Shown here piece by piece: positions 28,001 to 37,314 of a DNA stretch of 64,000 bases. The notes beneath the pieces are model-generated. The model ran no database searches. It saw only the letters and a list, made by a program, of their open reading frames with translations, and was not told the DNA's origin. Each line of letters begins with the position of its first letter. Positions within the stretch are counted from its first letter, which is position 1. This stretch comes from DASYKS01 sp035995205. Its GTDB lineage: Bacteria > Acidobacteriota > Thermoanaerobaculia > Multivoradales > UBA5704. Both the position numbers and the translations under genes were made by a program. The stretch lies in NCBI GenBank assembly GCA_035995205.1, contig DASYKS010000025.1:1-64000 (forward strand), in the 5' to 3' direction.

Positions 28001-29830
28001 ATGCGCGCGACCACTCGGAAGATTTCAACGGTTCGAAGCGGCAGGGCTGGATGGAGGTTCGGGATCTTCGCGCTGGCTGCGATCGGCCTCGCCGGCTGTG
28101 CCAGCGGGGGCGGCTCGGGAACGACCGCCGCGGCGCGGCCGGCCGGCGTCGCCCGGTTGGAGCTCAAGCCGTGCACCATTGAAGGGGCTACGGTTCCGGC
28201 TCGCTGCGGCACCTACGAGGTTTTCGAGCATCGAGAGGCGCGCACCGGGCGGAAGATCGGGCTCAAGGTGGTGGTGCTGCCGGCGACCGGCCCGAATCCG
28301 GCTCCCGACCCGGTGGTCTACTTCGCGGGGGGACCGGGAGAGTCGGTGACGGAGTACGCCGCCGAATTCACGAGCGACAACGCCCTGCTGAAGCGCCGCG
28401 ACATCGTGCTGGTCGACGTGCGCGGTACGGGAGGGTCCAATCCGCTGTACTGCTCCTACCAGAAGGACGGTTCCCGCCAGCTCGGCTTGCTGGAAGGTTT
28501 TCTACCTTTGGCCGGCGTCGAGGCCTGCCGCAAAGAGCTCGAAGGCGAAAATGACCTGAAGACGTACACGACGCCGGTGCTGGTGGACGACGTGTATGAA
28601 GTGGTCACCGCTCTCGGGTACACCCAGGTCAACGTCAACGGTGGTTCCTACGGCAGCTTCGCCAGCCAGGCCTACATGCGGCGACATCCCGAAGGCGTGC
28701 GCACGGCGGTCCTCGAAGGGGTCGTGGCGTACGACACTCGCCTGCCGCTGCACTTCGCGCATGACGCGCAGGCGGCGCTCGACGGCCTGTTTGCCGAATG
28801 CGCCGCCGAAGCGACGTGCGCCTCGGCCTTTCCCCATCTCGCCGACGATTTGCGGGAGGTTTTGGCTCGGGTCAAGGCGAGCCCGGCGCGGACCACGGTG
28901 GTGGATCCCAAGACCGGCAAGGACGTCGAGCGAGAGTTCGCCTGGGCGACCTTGGTGCAGACCTTGCGCTACATGAGCTACTCCTCGGCGAGCGCCCAAG
29001 AGATTCCCCTCGCCATCCATCTGGCGGCAAAAGGCGACTATTCCGTCTTGGCGCGCAACGCCGCCGTGTACGGCGGAGCGCTCGGCAACATGCCGGACGG
29101 CCTCTACCTCTCGATCACCTGCCCGGAATACGTGGCGCGCATCCACGACGAAGACGTCGCCCCAGCGGTTGAGGGCACCTACCTGGGCGACTATCGGGTG
29201 CGCCAACAGCGCGAGGCCTGCGCGCTCTGGCCGAAGGGGCCGCTGCCGCCGAACTATTGGGAGCCGCTACGCTCGACGATCCCGACGCTTTTGGTGACGG
29301 GCGAGCGCGATCCGGTCACCCCGGCGAAAGACACCCTCTTGGTGGCCAAGACCTTGCCGAACAGCCGCACGATCATCGTGCCCGACGGCGCCCACGGCTC
29401 GAACGGCCTTACGGGCCGTGAGTGCATCGAAGACATCGAGAGCCGGTTCGTCGACCAGGGCGACTTCTCGGGGCTCGACATCGAGGGCTGCGTGGCCGCG
29501 ATCCGTCGTCCTCCCTTCCCCACCGAACCGCCGGCCGCGGCGATCGCTCTGAGCGCAGCCCAGCAGGCACGGTATCCCGGCACCTACCTCGCCACGGAGC
29601 CGGCGATGAAGATCGACGTCCAGCTCCTCGACGGGCTGCTGTTCGCGGACACCCCCTTCCAGCCCCACATGCGCATCACTCCCACCTCCGCCACCGAGTT
29701 CCGCATCGAAGGTGCTCCCTTCGGCTACGGGTTCCGCTTCGAGCTCGACGGCGAAGACGGTCCGGCCCAGGCGCTGCTCCTGCTGCAACCCGGCCAGCCG
29801 CCGACCCGATTGGAGCGCAAGGTGAACTGA
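28001..29830 (+). CDS. Lipoprotein alpha/beta hydrolase, tripeptidyl aminopeptidase-like
   Basis: A 609-residue protein with a lipoprotein signal ending AAIGLAGC. The hydrolase fold starts at PDPVVYFAGGPGES, the oxyanion-type loop of proline iminopeptidase relatives. NGGSYGS carries the nucleophile Ser, TGERDPVTP the Asp and PDGAHG the His, giving the S33/TAP-like order. A C-terminal beta domain of about 100 residues begins near QARYPGTY. It likely releases N-terminal amino acids or short peptides outside the cytoplasm. GGAGAGGAACG precedes the ATG. Confidence 0.82.
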   Translation: MRATTRKISTVRSGRAGWRFGIFALAAIGLAGCASGGGSGTTAAARPAGVARLELKPCTIEGATVPARCGTYEVFEHREARTGRKIGLKVVVLPATGPNPAPDPVVYFAGGPGESVTEYAAEFTSDNALLKRRDIVLVDVRGTGGSNPLYCSYQKDGSRQLGLLEGFLPLAGVEACRKELEGENDLKTYTTPVLVDDVYEVVTALGYTQVNVNGGSYGSFASQAYMRRHPEGVRTAVLEGVVAYDTRLPLHFAHDAQAALDGLFAECAAEATCASAFPHLADDLREVLARVKASPARTTVVDPKTGKDVEREFAWATLVQTLRYMSYSSASAQEIPLAIHLAAKGDYSVLARNAAVYGGALGNMPDGLYLSITCPEYVARIHDEDVAPAVEGTYLGDYRVRQQREACALWPKGPLPPNYWEPLRSTIPTLLVTGERDPVTPAKDTLLVAKTLPNSRTIIVPDGAHGSNGLTGRECIEDIESRFVDQGDFSGLDIEGCVAAIRRPPFPTEPPAAAIALSAAQQARYPGTYLATEPAMKIDVQLLDGLLFADTPFQPHMRITPTSATEFRIEGAPFGYGFRFELDGEDGPAQALLLLQPGQPPTRLERKVN

Positions 29831-29863
29831 AGCGGGCACGAGCGATCGACGTCGTTGCTTTTT

Positions 29864-29945
29864 CCTGGGAGCGCCGAGCTCCAGCTCGGCCGTTTTTGGC
29901 GATCGTGACCGCTTCGGTGCAGAGCTGGAGCTCGGCGCTCCCAGG
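29864..29945. repeat. 82-bp palindromic element, 24-bp perfect inverted arms
   Basis: Arms 29864-29887 and 29922-29945 (CCTGGGAGCGCCGAGCTCCA plus four bases, and its complement) enclose a 34-bp centre. The centre, read on the minus strand, matches the centre of the elements at 35801-35881 and 43670-43731 (GCACCGAAGCGGTCA core). It could fold as a long cruciform or RNA hairpin and terminate the hydrolase transcript. Confidence 0.8.
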
Positions 29946-29996
29946 GTAGAAATCAGGCTATCCTTTTCCGGCGCATTCGCCCAAAGGGAGACGGCC

Positions 29997-32432
29997 ATGC
30001 ACCAATTCCTTCTCGAAGCACGACTGACGCTGCGCGGGCTCTTTCGCCAACCGGGCTTTGCCCTGACGGTCATCGTCACTTTGGCCGTGGGCATCGGCGC
30101 AAATCTCGCGTTTTTCGGCTATGCGAGCTATTTCATCGCGCCGACGATCGAGGCGCCCGAGCCGGGGCGGGTGGTGCGGGTGCATACCGGCACGAAGCAG
30201 GCGCCCGACGGCGCGAACTCCTATCTGGATTGGCAAGACTTCCGATCCGGCGGCGCGCGGACCTTCTCGCAGCTTCCCGCCTCTCAGGTCTTCGGCTCCA
30301 CGGTGGTCGCCAAGGAGCAGACGCTCCACGCCTGGGGCATGGCGGTCTCCGGCGAGTATTTCCCGCTGTTCGCCCGGCCCGCCTCCTTGGGGCGGCTGCT
30401 CGACGCCAACGACGATCGGCCGGGAGCCGAGCGCGTGCTGGTGCTCAATTATTTCTTCTGGAAGAACCACTTCGGCGGCGACCCCGCGCTGGTCGGGCAG
30501 ACCGTCGAGCTGGAAGCGCAGAAGCCCTACCGCATCGTGGGTGTCGCGGCCGAAGGTTTTCAAGGCGACGGACTCGCGACCGGCATCTACATTCCGCTCG
30601 CGACCGCCGACGGCCTGCTGCGCGGCCTCGACGAACGATCCAGCCGCCGCCTTCAGGTTCTCGGTCGTCTCCAGCCCGGCGTTTCGCTCGACTCCGCCCA
30701 GGCGGCCCTCTCCGCCCTCGCTCGCGGGCTGGACGAAGCCCATGCCGAAACCGAAGCGCGACAGATGACCCTGGAGCCGGTGACGGAAGCGACCGCCACC
30801 GTCCTGGCCGACCCGACCGTCCGCGCCGCCAAGGGGCTGTTGATCGCGGTGGGCCTCCTGCAGTTGCTCGCCTGCGCGAACGTCGCGAACCTGGTGCTCG
30901 CGCGCACGGTCGGAAAGCGGCGCGAAATGGCGATCCACGCCGCTCTCGGTGCCGGCCGGCTGCGGATCGGGCGCCGGCTGCTCACCGAGGCGCTTCTGCT
31001 TTCGATCTCGGGCGGCCTGCTCGGCCTCGCGCTCGCGCGCGGCATCACGCGGGTGATCGAGCACTACCTTTTGCAGGCGGTGCCGGTGGGACTGGGCGAC
31101 TTCAGCGCCGGCTCGTCGCTGATCGCCGACCCGCGGCGCATGACGATCTTCTTCGCCGCGCTCTGCCTCGGCACGGCGCTCCTGGTGAGTCTCGCGCCGC
31201 TCGTCCAGGCGCTCCGGCGCAATCTCGTCGGCGCCTTGAAGAGCCGCGGCGAAGGCGACAGCGCGAGCCGCACCCTGGACTTCCGGAGCCTTCTGGTGAT
31301 CGTCCAGGTCGCCCTCTCGGTGGTGCTGCTGCTCGCCGCCGGTCTCCTGCTGCGGACTCAACTTGAGGTGAGCGGCCAGAACCTCGGGTTCGATCCCGAC
31401 CGGCTGACGCTCGTGACCCTGCACATCCCGACTCTCCGCGGCACCGACAACACGCAGGGGCTCAAGCTCTACCAGAGCATCCTCGAACGGGTGCGGGCGT
31501 TGCCCGGGGTGAGCGCGGCCGGGCTCGCCTCGCGGGTTCCGCTTTCGATCGCCAGCTCCACCGAACCGGTGTCCCTGCCCGGCGCGGTCGACAAGGTGCC
31601 GGTCGCGATGAACGTCGTAAGCCCCGAGTACTTGGCCACGTTGGGGCTACGCCTCGTCACCGGACGGGATTTCTCCAGCGACGATTCACCCGAAGGCGCG
31701 GGCGTCGCGCTGCTGAACCAGGCGGCGGTCGAGCAGTTCTTTCCCAAGGGCGAGCCGCTCGGCCAGCGGCTCGCCGTCGAGGCGGACGACGTGCCGGGCG
31801 GCCAGGTCGAAGTCGTGGGCGTGGTCGCCAATTCCCGGTTCGGCCGGCTCACCGAGCCGATCAAGCCGCTCGTCTATTTTCCCGTAGCCCAGCGCTTTCG
31901 CCAGCGCATGACCCTGATGGTGCGCGCGAACGGCCCGCTCGCCCAGCCGCTCGCCGAGTGCCTGCGCCGGAACTTCTCCGACGTGGCGGTGATCGATTTT
32001 CAGCCGATGAGCGAGCAGGTCCGCCGCGCCGCCGCGGACCAGAAAATGAACGCGGATCTCGCCGGAGGCTTCGGCCTCTTCGGGCTCGGCCTCGCGGCGC
32101 TCGGCATCTTCAGCGTCCTCTCCTTCACCGTGAACCGCAGCGGACGCGCGATCGGCATCCGCATGGCGCTCGGAGCGACCACCCGCGACATAGGGCTCTG
32201 GGTCCTCGCGGGCGCGGGCCGCTGGGTCGCCATGGGCCTCGGGATCGGCCTCGCCGCCTCCTGGGCGCTCGGCCGCCTGCTCGAAAGCCTGCTCTACGGA
32301 GTGCGCGCGAAAGACCCGCTGATCGCCCTCGGGGTGGTCGCCCTGCTCGGCACCGTGGCCCTCGTTGCGGCCCTCGTGCCGGCCCGACGGGCGGCGCGCA
32401 TCGAGCCGGTGCGGGCGCTCAAGGAGGAGTAG
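29997..32432 (+). CDS. ADOP-type MacB/FtsX permease
   Basis: An 811-residue protein. An N-terminal helix leads to a MacB-like periplasmic domain (about 45-245), then an FtsX helix set (270-415) with LLACANVANLVLARTVGKRR. A second periplasmic domain and a second FtsX set follow, with LGIFSVLSFTVNRSGRAIGI, ending PARRAARIEPVRALKEE. No ATPase is encoded next to it, so it is an orphan permease of the acidobacterial duplicated type. It probably pairs with a MacB-like ATPase elsewhere and may move peptides, lipids or antibiotics. Confidence 0.85.
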   Translation: MHQFLLEARLTLRGLFRQPGFALTVIVTLAVGIGANLAFFGYASYFIAPTIEAPEPGRVVRVHTGTKQAPDGANSYLDWQDFRSGGARTFSQLPASQVFGSTVVAKEQTLHAWGMAVSGEYFPLFARPASLGRLLDANDDRPGAERVLVLNYFFWKNHFGGDPALVGQTVELEAQKPYRIVGVAAEGFQGDGLATGIYIPLATADGLLRGLDERSSRRLQVLGRLQPGVSLDSAQAALSALARGLDEAHAETEARQMTLEPVTEATATVLADPTVRAAKGLLIAVGLLQLLACANVANLVLARTVGKRREMAIHAALGAGRLRIGRRLLTEALLLSISGGLLGLALARGITRVIEHYLLQAVPVGLGDFSAGSSLIADPRRMTIFFAALCLGTALLVSLAPLVQALRRNLVGALKSRGEGDSASRTLDFRSLLVIVQVALSVVLLLAAGLLLRTQLEVSGQNLGFDPDRLTLVTLHIPTLRGTDNTQGLKLYQSILERVRALPGVSAAGLASRVPLSIASSTEPVSLPGAVDKVPVAMNVVSPEYLATLGLRLVTGRDFSSDDSPEGAGVALLNQAAVEQFFPKGEPLGQRLAVEADDVPGGQVEVVGVVANSRFGRLTEPIKPLVYFPVAQRFRQRMTLMVRANGPLAQPLAECLRRNFSDVAVIDFQPMSEQVRRAAADQKMNADLAGGFGLFGLGLAALGIFSVLSFTVNRSGRAIGIRMALGATTRDIGLWVLAGAGRWVAMGLGIGLAASWALGRLLESLLYGVRAKDPLIALGVVALLGTVALVAALVPARRAARIEPVRALKEE

Positions 32433-32492
32433 CGGAGGTCTGGCGATACGAGTGAGCAGTGAGAGGCTGAGCGCTCTCGCCAACCTCTCCTC

Positions 32493-32638
32493 CTCGGGTG
32501 TGCTGGTCCTGGGAACGCCGCCGTCTCGGCGGCGCTTTTTGTCAAAGCAAAGAAGAGGCTCCCTTCGCTCGGCGCTTGGCGCCCTCTCGGCGTCCGGGCC
32601 GGCGAGACGCCGGCGGTCCCAGGACGAGCACACCCGAG
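32493..32638. repeat. 146-bp inverted-repeat element, 41-bp arms
   Basis: Left arm 32493-32533 and right arm 32598-32638 match as inverted repeats at 37 of 41 positions. The arm core is GTCCTGGGACCGCCGGCG and the outer part CTCGGGTGTGCT. The centre is 64 bp. Right-arm-only copies occur at 36733-36773 and 39840-39914. It resembles a non-autonomous mobile or REP-like element. Confidence 0.8.
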
Positions 32639-32758
32639 GGGCGCCTCTTTCGTGGCTCCGGACGATCGCGGGCAAAGCTTGACGGGCCGCCGCCCTCCTA
32701 ATTACTCTTTCGGCATAGTTGTGTGCCGCGTAGTTGCGGCCGAGGAGGGCCGGGAAAC

Positions 32759-33088
32759 ATGAGCAACCTGGAGTACCACGTCCTGTTGGCTCTGGCGAAC
32801 GGCCAGCTCCATGGCTATGCCATCAAGGATGCCGTCGAGAGCGAGTCGGAAGGCACGCTCGCTCCCCATGCCGGTTCCCTCTATCGAGTGCTGGCGCGGC
32901 TGATGACCGCCGGGCTGGTCGGCGAGGCGTACCCGGCGGACGAGCCCACGCCTCACCCGGGTCTGTCGCGGCGCTACTACGAGCTGACCGCGGCCGGGCG
33001 CAAGGCGCTCGCTCTGGAAGCCCGGCGCCTGTTGGCTGCCGCCACGGTCGCCGAGAAGCGCCTCGGCCTCTTCCGGGGCCGCTCATGA
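32759..33088 (+). CDS. PadR family transcriptional regulator
   Basis: A 109-residue winged-helix protein. MSNLEYHVLLALANGQLHGY is the typical PadR N terminus and GSLYRVLARLMTAGLV the recognition/wing region. RRYYELTAAGRKAL is also conserved. ATG 32759 follows GAGGAGG. Its stop overlaps the start of the permease gene (ATGA), so it probably represses the permease operon in response to a ligand, as PadR regulators linked to ADOP permeases do. Confidence 0.9.
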   Translation: MSNLEYHVLLALANGQLHGYAIKDAVESESEGTLAPHAGSLYRVLARLMTAGLVGEAYPADEPTPHPGLSRRYYELTAAGRKALALEARRLLAAATVAEKRLGLFRGRS

Positions 33089-35745
33089 AATCCCTCCTCC
33101 GAGCCCTAGTGGGGATTTTCCCCGAAGCGTTTTCCGACCGCTTCGGTGCGGAGATGATCGCGCAGCTGGAGCTGGACTTCGACCGCGCGCGCCGACGCGG
33201 TCGACTGAGCGCCGTTGAGTTCGCACTGTCCTCCGGCCTGAACCTCATCACCTCCGGTCTCACGGAGCGCCGGAATCCGACCTGGGTGGGCTTCAGACGG
33301 CCCGCCCCCAAGGGGACGACCATGCTGAGCCAATGGATCACCGATCTCCGTCACGCCGCGCGCGCCCTGTCGCGAAGGCCCGGTTTCACCTTGATGGCGG
33401 TGGGTACGCTCGCCCTTGCCCTCGGCGCGAATGCCGGGATGTTCGGCGTCGTCAACACGGTGCTGCTGGATCCGCTCCCTTACGGCCAGCCGAACCGGCT
33501 GGTCAACATCTCCGGCACCGCGCCGGGATCCGACCTGCCCGAAGAATTCGGCGTGGCGCCGGAGTTCTACCTGGAGTACCACGAGCACTCCCGCCAGCTC
33601 AAAGACGTCGCGATCTACAATTCGTTCACCTCGACCCTGCGCGTCGGCGACCGGGTGGAGCGAATTCGGATGTCCGCTCCCACCAACTCGCTCTACTCAA
33701 CGCTCGGCGCCCAGCCCGCGCTCGGCCGGCTGCCGGTCGCCGCCGACGAGTCGCATGTGGTGGTGATCAGCGACGAGCTGTGGCGTACCTGGTTTGGGTC
33801 CGACCCGAGCGTCGTCGGACGCACCTACGGTATCTCGGGCGAGAGCCGCGAAGTGATCGGGGTGATGGGGCCGGATTTCCGCTTCCCCAACGACGGCACG
33901 CTGCTGTGGATTTCAGGGGACGTCCGCCCGGAGGAGATCACGCCCGGGCGTTTCGGCACCCGGTTGGTGGGGCGCATGGCCGCGGGGGCCACTCCGGAAA
34001 CGGTGGCCAACGAGCTGACCACGCTCGCCCGCCGGCTGCCGGAGCGCTTCGGCGGCTCGCCAAGCTACGCCAAGCTGATCCAACAACACCACGCCATCGT
34101 CCGGCCCCTTCTGGACGAGATGCTGGGCTCCGCCGCGAAGTCCCTGTGGGTGCTGCTGGGGGCCGTCGCTTTCGTGCTGCTGATCGCCTGCGCGAACATC
34201 ACCAACCTGTTCATGGTGCGCGCCGAAGGGCGCCGCCGGGATCTTGCCATCCGGCGGGCGGTGGGCGCCTCCCGAAGCCAGCTGATCCGGCTCCAGCTGG
34301 CGGAGTCGTTGCTCGTGGCGGCTCTCGCGGGTGCTTTGGCAATCCTGCTCGCCGCCCTCGCCCTGCCCATCTTTCTGCGCGCCGCGCCCGCCCGCATTCC
34401 CCGCCTCGACGAGGTCCATCTCGATGGCGCGACGATCCTCTTTACCCTCGTCGCGGCGCTGTTGTCGGGCCTCGCCTGCGGTCTGATTCCCGCCTTGCGC
34501 GCCTCTATGGCGAGCCACGTCGCCCAACTGCGGGATGGGGGTCGCGGCGCCACGCCCGGAAGGCATTGGCTGCGCGACGGATTGGTGGTGGGCCAGACCG
34601 CCCTCGCGCTCCTCCTGCTCATCGGCTCGGGACTCCTGGTCCGGAGCTTCCAGGCTCTCCGCCAGGTGGATCCGGGCTACGACACCCAAGACGTCTTCAC
34701 CTTTCAGTTCGCGCCGGAGCAGGAGCAACTGAAAGACGGGCCTTCGTGGGCCCGCTTTCATCTCGAATTCTTGAAGCGTCTGGCGGCGGTGCCGGGGGTC
34801 ACGTCGGTGGGGCTGGTGGAAAACGTTCCGCTCAACGAGGGCACCAGCGACGACCGCTTCCGCAACGAAGCGATGGCTTCCGACCCGGATGCCGGCATTC
34901 CGCTCAACTACACCTTTACGGCCGGCGACTACTTCCGGACGATGGGCATCAAGTTGCTCCAAGGCCGGCCGTTCGACACGGCGGACCAGCTTTCGACGCC
35001 GGGAAACGTGGTGGTGAGCCGTACCGCCGCCAAACTGATGTGGCCCGGGAAAAACCCCATCGGCCGCCGTCTCCAAGCCCGGGACGAGACGACCTGGTAC
35101 ACCGTCGTGGGGGTCGTCGAAGACGTGATGCAGGACGGCTTCCGCGACACTCCGCAGGCTCTCGTCTACCTCCCGCTGGTCGGCCCGACGCCCACCAGCT
35201 GGGACATCAGCTCGCCGGCCTACGTGATCAAGACCGCCCGGGCCGAGGTCATCGCGCCGGAGATCCGCGAGCTGGTCCGCGCCGCCGCGCCCGAGGCACC
35301 GATGTACCGGATCTTCACCATGGCGGGACTGGCGAAGGACTCGATGGCGCAGCTCTCCTTCACCATGCTGACGCTCGGCGTCCTCTCTACCCTGGCCCTG
35401 ATCCTGGGCGCCATCGGTCTGTACGGCGTGCTGTCCTACGCGGTCGCCGAGCGGACCCGGGAGATCGGCGTACGGCTGGCCCTGGGCGCGACCGTCGCGA
35501 ACGTCCGGCGGATGGTCGTGGCGCAGGGCGCGCGGGTGGTGGGCCTCGGCCTCGTGCTAGGCCTCGTGGCCGCCCTCGCCTCGTCGAGGATCGTCGCGAG
35601 CCTGCTCTTCAGCGTCGCGGCCTTCGACCCCGCGACCTTCGGAGGAATGTCCGCCCTGATGGCCGGCGTCGGCCTGCTCGCCTGCTTCCTGCCCGCGCAG
35701 CGGGCGTCGAGCGTGGATCCGGTCGAATCGCTGCGCAACGGCTAG
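33085..35745 (+). CDS. ADOP permease with N-terminal prefix domain
   Basis: An 886-residue protein. The first 75 residues (MKSLLRALVGIFPEAFSDRF) form the permease-prefix domain typical of ADOP proteins. They are followed by ITDLRHAARALSRRPGFTL and the first helix. Two MacB-like periplasmic domains alternate with two FtsX units (LLIACANITNLFMVRAEGRR; LILGAIGLYGVLSYAVAERT). The C terminus PAQRASSVDPVESLRNG is characteristic. It overlaps padR by 4 nt. A decayed piece homologous to its 3' end lies at 37159-37236. Confidence 0.9.
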   Translation: MKSLLRALVGIFPEAFSDRFGAEMIAQLELDFDRARRRGRLSAVEFALSSGLNLITSGLTERRNPTWVGFRRPAPKGTTMLSQWITDLRHAARALSRRPGFTLMAVGTLALALGANAGMFGVVNTVLLDPLPYGQPNRLVNISGTAPGSDLPEEFGVAPEFYLEYHEHSRQLKDVAIYNSFTSTLRVGDRVERIRMSAPTNSLYSTLGAQPALGRLPVAADESHVVVISDELWRTWFGSDPSVVGRTYGISGESREVIGVMGPDFRFPNDGTLLWISGDVRPEEITPGRFGTRLVGRMAAGATPETVANELTTLARRLPERFGGSPSYAKLIQQHHAIVRPLLDEMLGSAAKSLWVLLGAVAFVLLIACANITNLFMVRAEGRRRDLAIRRAVGASRSQLIRLQLAESLLVAALAGALAILLAALALPIFLRAAPARIPRLDEVHLDGATILFTLVAALLSGLACGLIPALRASMASHVAQLRDGGRGATPGRHWLRDGLVVGQTALALLLLIGSGLLVRSFQALRQVDPGYDTQDVFTFQFAPEQEQLKDGPSWARFHLEFLKRLAAVPGVTSVGLVENVPLNEGTSDDRFRNEAMASDPDAGIPLNYTFTAGDYFRTMGIKLLQGRPFDTADQLSTPGNVVVSRTAAKLMWPGKNPIGRRLQARDETTWYTVVGVVEDVMQDGFRDTPQALVYLPLVGPTPTSWDISSPAYVIKTARAEVIAPEIRELVRAAAPEAPMYRIFTMAGLAKDSMAQLSFTMLTLGVLSTLALILGAIGLYGVLSYAVAERTREIGVRLALGATVANVRRMVVAQGARVVGLGLVLGLVAALASSRIVASLLFSVAAFDPATFGGMSALMAGVGLLACFLPAQRASSVDPVESLRNG

Positions 35746-35800
35746 GCTACTCGGCCTCCAACCGTCGGATCTCCGCAAGGAGAGAGAACGCGGTTTTAAC

Positions 35801-35881
35801 CCCGGGAGCGCCGAGCACCAGCACGGCACCGAAGCGGTCAAGGTCGCCCCAACGGCCGAGCTGGTGCTCGGCGCGCCCGGG
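35801..35881. repeat. Palindromic element at left end of composite repeat A
   Basis: Arms 35801-35822 (CCCGGGAGCGCCGAGCACCA plus GC) and 35860-35881 are near-perfect inverted repeats. The centre GCACCGAAGCGGTCA-type core is shared with 29864-29945 (reverse orientation) and 43670-43731 (same orientation). Confidence 0.75.
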
Positions 35882-36013
35882 AAAAACGGCAGCGGCGGTT
35901 GGAGGAGTTGGCGGAGCTGGAAGGTGGCTAACTGGGCGGCGGGGCACCTGATCGGAGGGTACAAGCGACGATCGGGAGGCGGAGCACAAGGCCACGAGCA
36001 CAACCGCCCGGTG

Positions 36014-36643
36014 CGTGCGCTCGGAGACGCGCTCCGCGAGCACAAAATCATGCGTTCCGAACGCTACGAACCGGTACCGAGAGGCGGCGGCGGGCTTTCC
36101 GAACGCTACCGCCCGATGCCGGGATGCGGCGGTGTACGCCGCGACAGCTACGACCCGGTGCACGGAAACGGCGGCGGACAACGCGAGCACGACGGGCCGG
36201 TGCACGAACGCTATGCAGTGGTGCGCGGACGCTACGCCCCACGTTTCGAACGCTACGAACCGGTTTCCGAACGCAAACGTGCGTTCTCCGAACTCTACGG
36301 GCCGGGGAGCGAACACCCGGAGGCGATTCTCCGCTTCCCTGAACCGGTGCGCGAAGGCCGGAAAGCGCTTTTCGCGTTCGCGGGACCGGTTTCTCGCGTT
36401 CGCCGAGCGCTACGTTGCGTTCGCGGACTGGTGCGTTGCGTTCACGCACCTGTGCACAGCGTTCGTTCCTCCCTCCCCAGCGTTCCCGTACCGGCCCGTG
36501 GCGCTCGCGACCCGGTTCGGTGCGTTCGCGAATCGGGACGGTGCGTTGCGGAAGCGGGCCGGGAAACGGCGCAGTGCTTCCGGGAAGGCGCGCACCGGTG
36601 TCCGCGCTTCGCGCAGCGGTGTGGGGACTCGGACCATTACGTT
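36014..36643. repeat. Array of about thirty degenerate 21-bp units
   Basis: Reading the plus strand in one frame gives thirty consecutive seven-residue units without phase slip, such as SERYEPV, SERYRPM, RDSYDPV, FERYEPV, RCVRGLV, RCVHAPV and RGARDPV. At DNA level many units share GAACGCTAC and CCGGT about 21 bp apart. No start site, signal or ribosome-binding site makes a protein convincing. The array separates the two ends of composite repeat A. Confidence 0.8.
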
Positions 36644-36732
36644 CCCGCGTTCGGAGTGCGGTAGATGTCGCTCGCGCAGCGGGGGCTTGCGGTTGGCGAA
36701 GGGCCTTGCGCCAGCGCGGTCGGTGGAGCAGG

Positions 36733-36773
36733 GCCGGCGAGACGCCGGCGGTCCCAGGACAAGCACACCCGAG
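36733..36773. repeat. Right-arm copy of the 41-bp inverted-repeat element
   Basis: The 41 nt from GCCGGCGAGACGCCGGCGGT onward match the right arm at 32598-32638 with a single change (CAAGC for CGAGC). No left arm is present. It lies on the left side of the SIR2 gene, in the same orientation as the copy at 39840-39914. Confidence 0.75.
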
Positions 36774-36865
36774 GAGCAACCTCGCCGAGGCCGACGGTCC
36801 CAGGAAGTAGACCTTGTTCTTGTCCTTGTCGACCTGTTCGAACCGTTGGTGATCGAGATTGGTGG

Positions 36866-37095
36866 TGGCACGGATCGCGCCCTAGTTTGGAGCATCCGGA
36901 GAGCTCATCGAGTCCATCCTTCCCGGGGTCGTCGAACCTCAACCCCTCCTCGGAGTCGCACCCTCCTTGGCGCGGTCCGGCCATAGGTAATGGCGGCAAC
37001 GACCGAGGAGTCCGATCAAGGAGCCGCACAAACGGGGTGTACGGCTTTCGCGGGAGAAGGGTTACGGCGATTTGGCCCTCCCGGTACGGACTGCC
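36866..37095. repeat. Conserved right end of composite repeat A (230 bp)
   Basis: From TGGCACGGATCGC to CGGTACGGACTGCC the sequence is closely similar to 43837-44048 in the same orientation. The longest shared blocks include GGAGAGCTCATCGAGTCC, TCGGAGTCGCACCCTCC and TGTACGGCTTTCGCGGGAGA. Small indels distinguish the copies. No protein is conserved, so it may be a structured RNA or mobile-element end. Confidence 0.8.
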
Positions 37096-37158
37096 GGAGA
37101 ACCGGGAGGAGGAGGCACTTCGGTTCGACGAGCGGAAACTCAACCGTGACTACCTGCC

Positions 37159-37236
37159 GGCGTCGCCGCCCTCGACCCGCGACCTTCGGCGGGATGTCTG
37201 CCATGATGGCGAACGCCGGCCTGCTTGCTGTCTCCT
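37159..37236 (+). pseudogene. Decayed 3' fragment of an ADOP permease gene
   Basis: The stretch encodes PATFGGMSAMMANAGLLA, close to PATFGGMSALMAGVGLLA in the permease at 35612-35690. The DNA also matches upstream of that (GCGTCGCCGCCCTCGACC against GCGTCGCGGCCTTCGACC), with a 1-nt loss that breaks the frame. It is about 80 bp long, ends in an in-frame stop and is separated from the intact gene by composite repeat A. It is a remnant of a duplicated or deleted permease. Confidence 0.65.
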
Positions 37237-37314
37237 AGCGCGCAGCCGCCGTGAAGGGACCGTAGATAGCCGGAAAGATCCGTTCGACGTTTTTCTGGCT
37301 GTTGGCGGTACTTC

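Noticed and set aside
35864..36664. A 266-residue heptad-repeat reading frame across the 21-bp array
   Set aside because: The frame is open because 21 is a multiple of three and stop codons are rare at this GC. No ribosome-binding site or conserved non-repeat domain was seen, and the opposite strand is open too.
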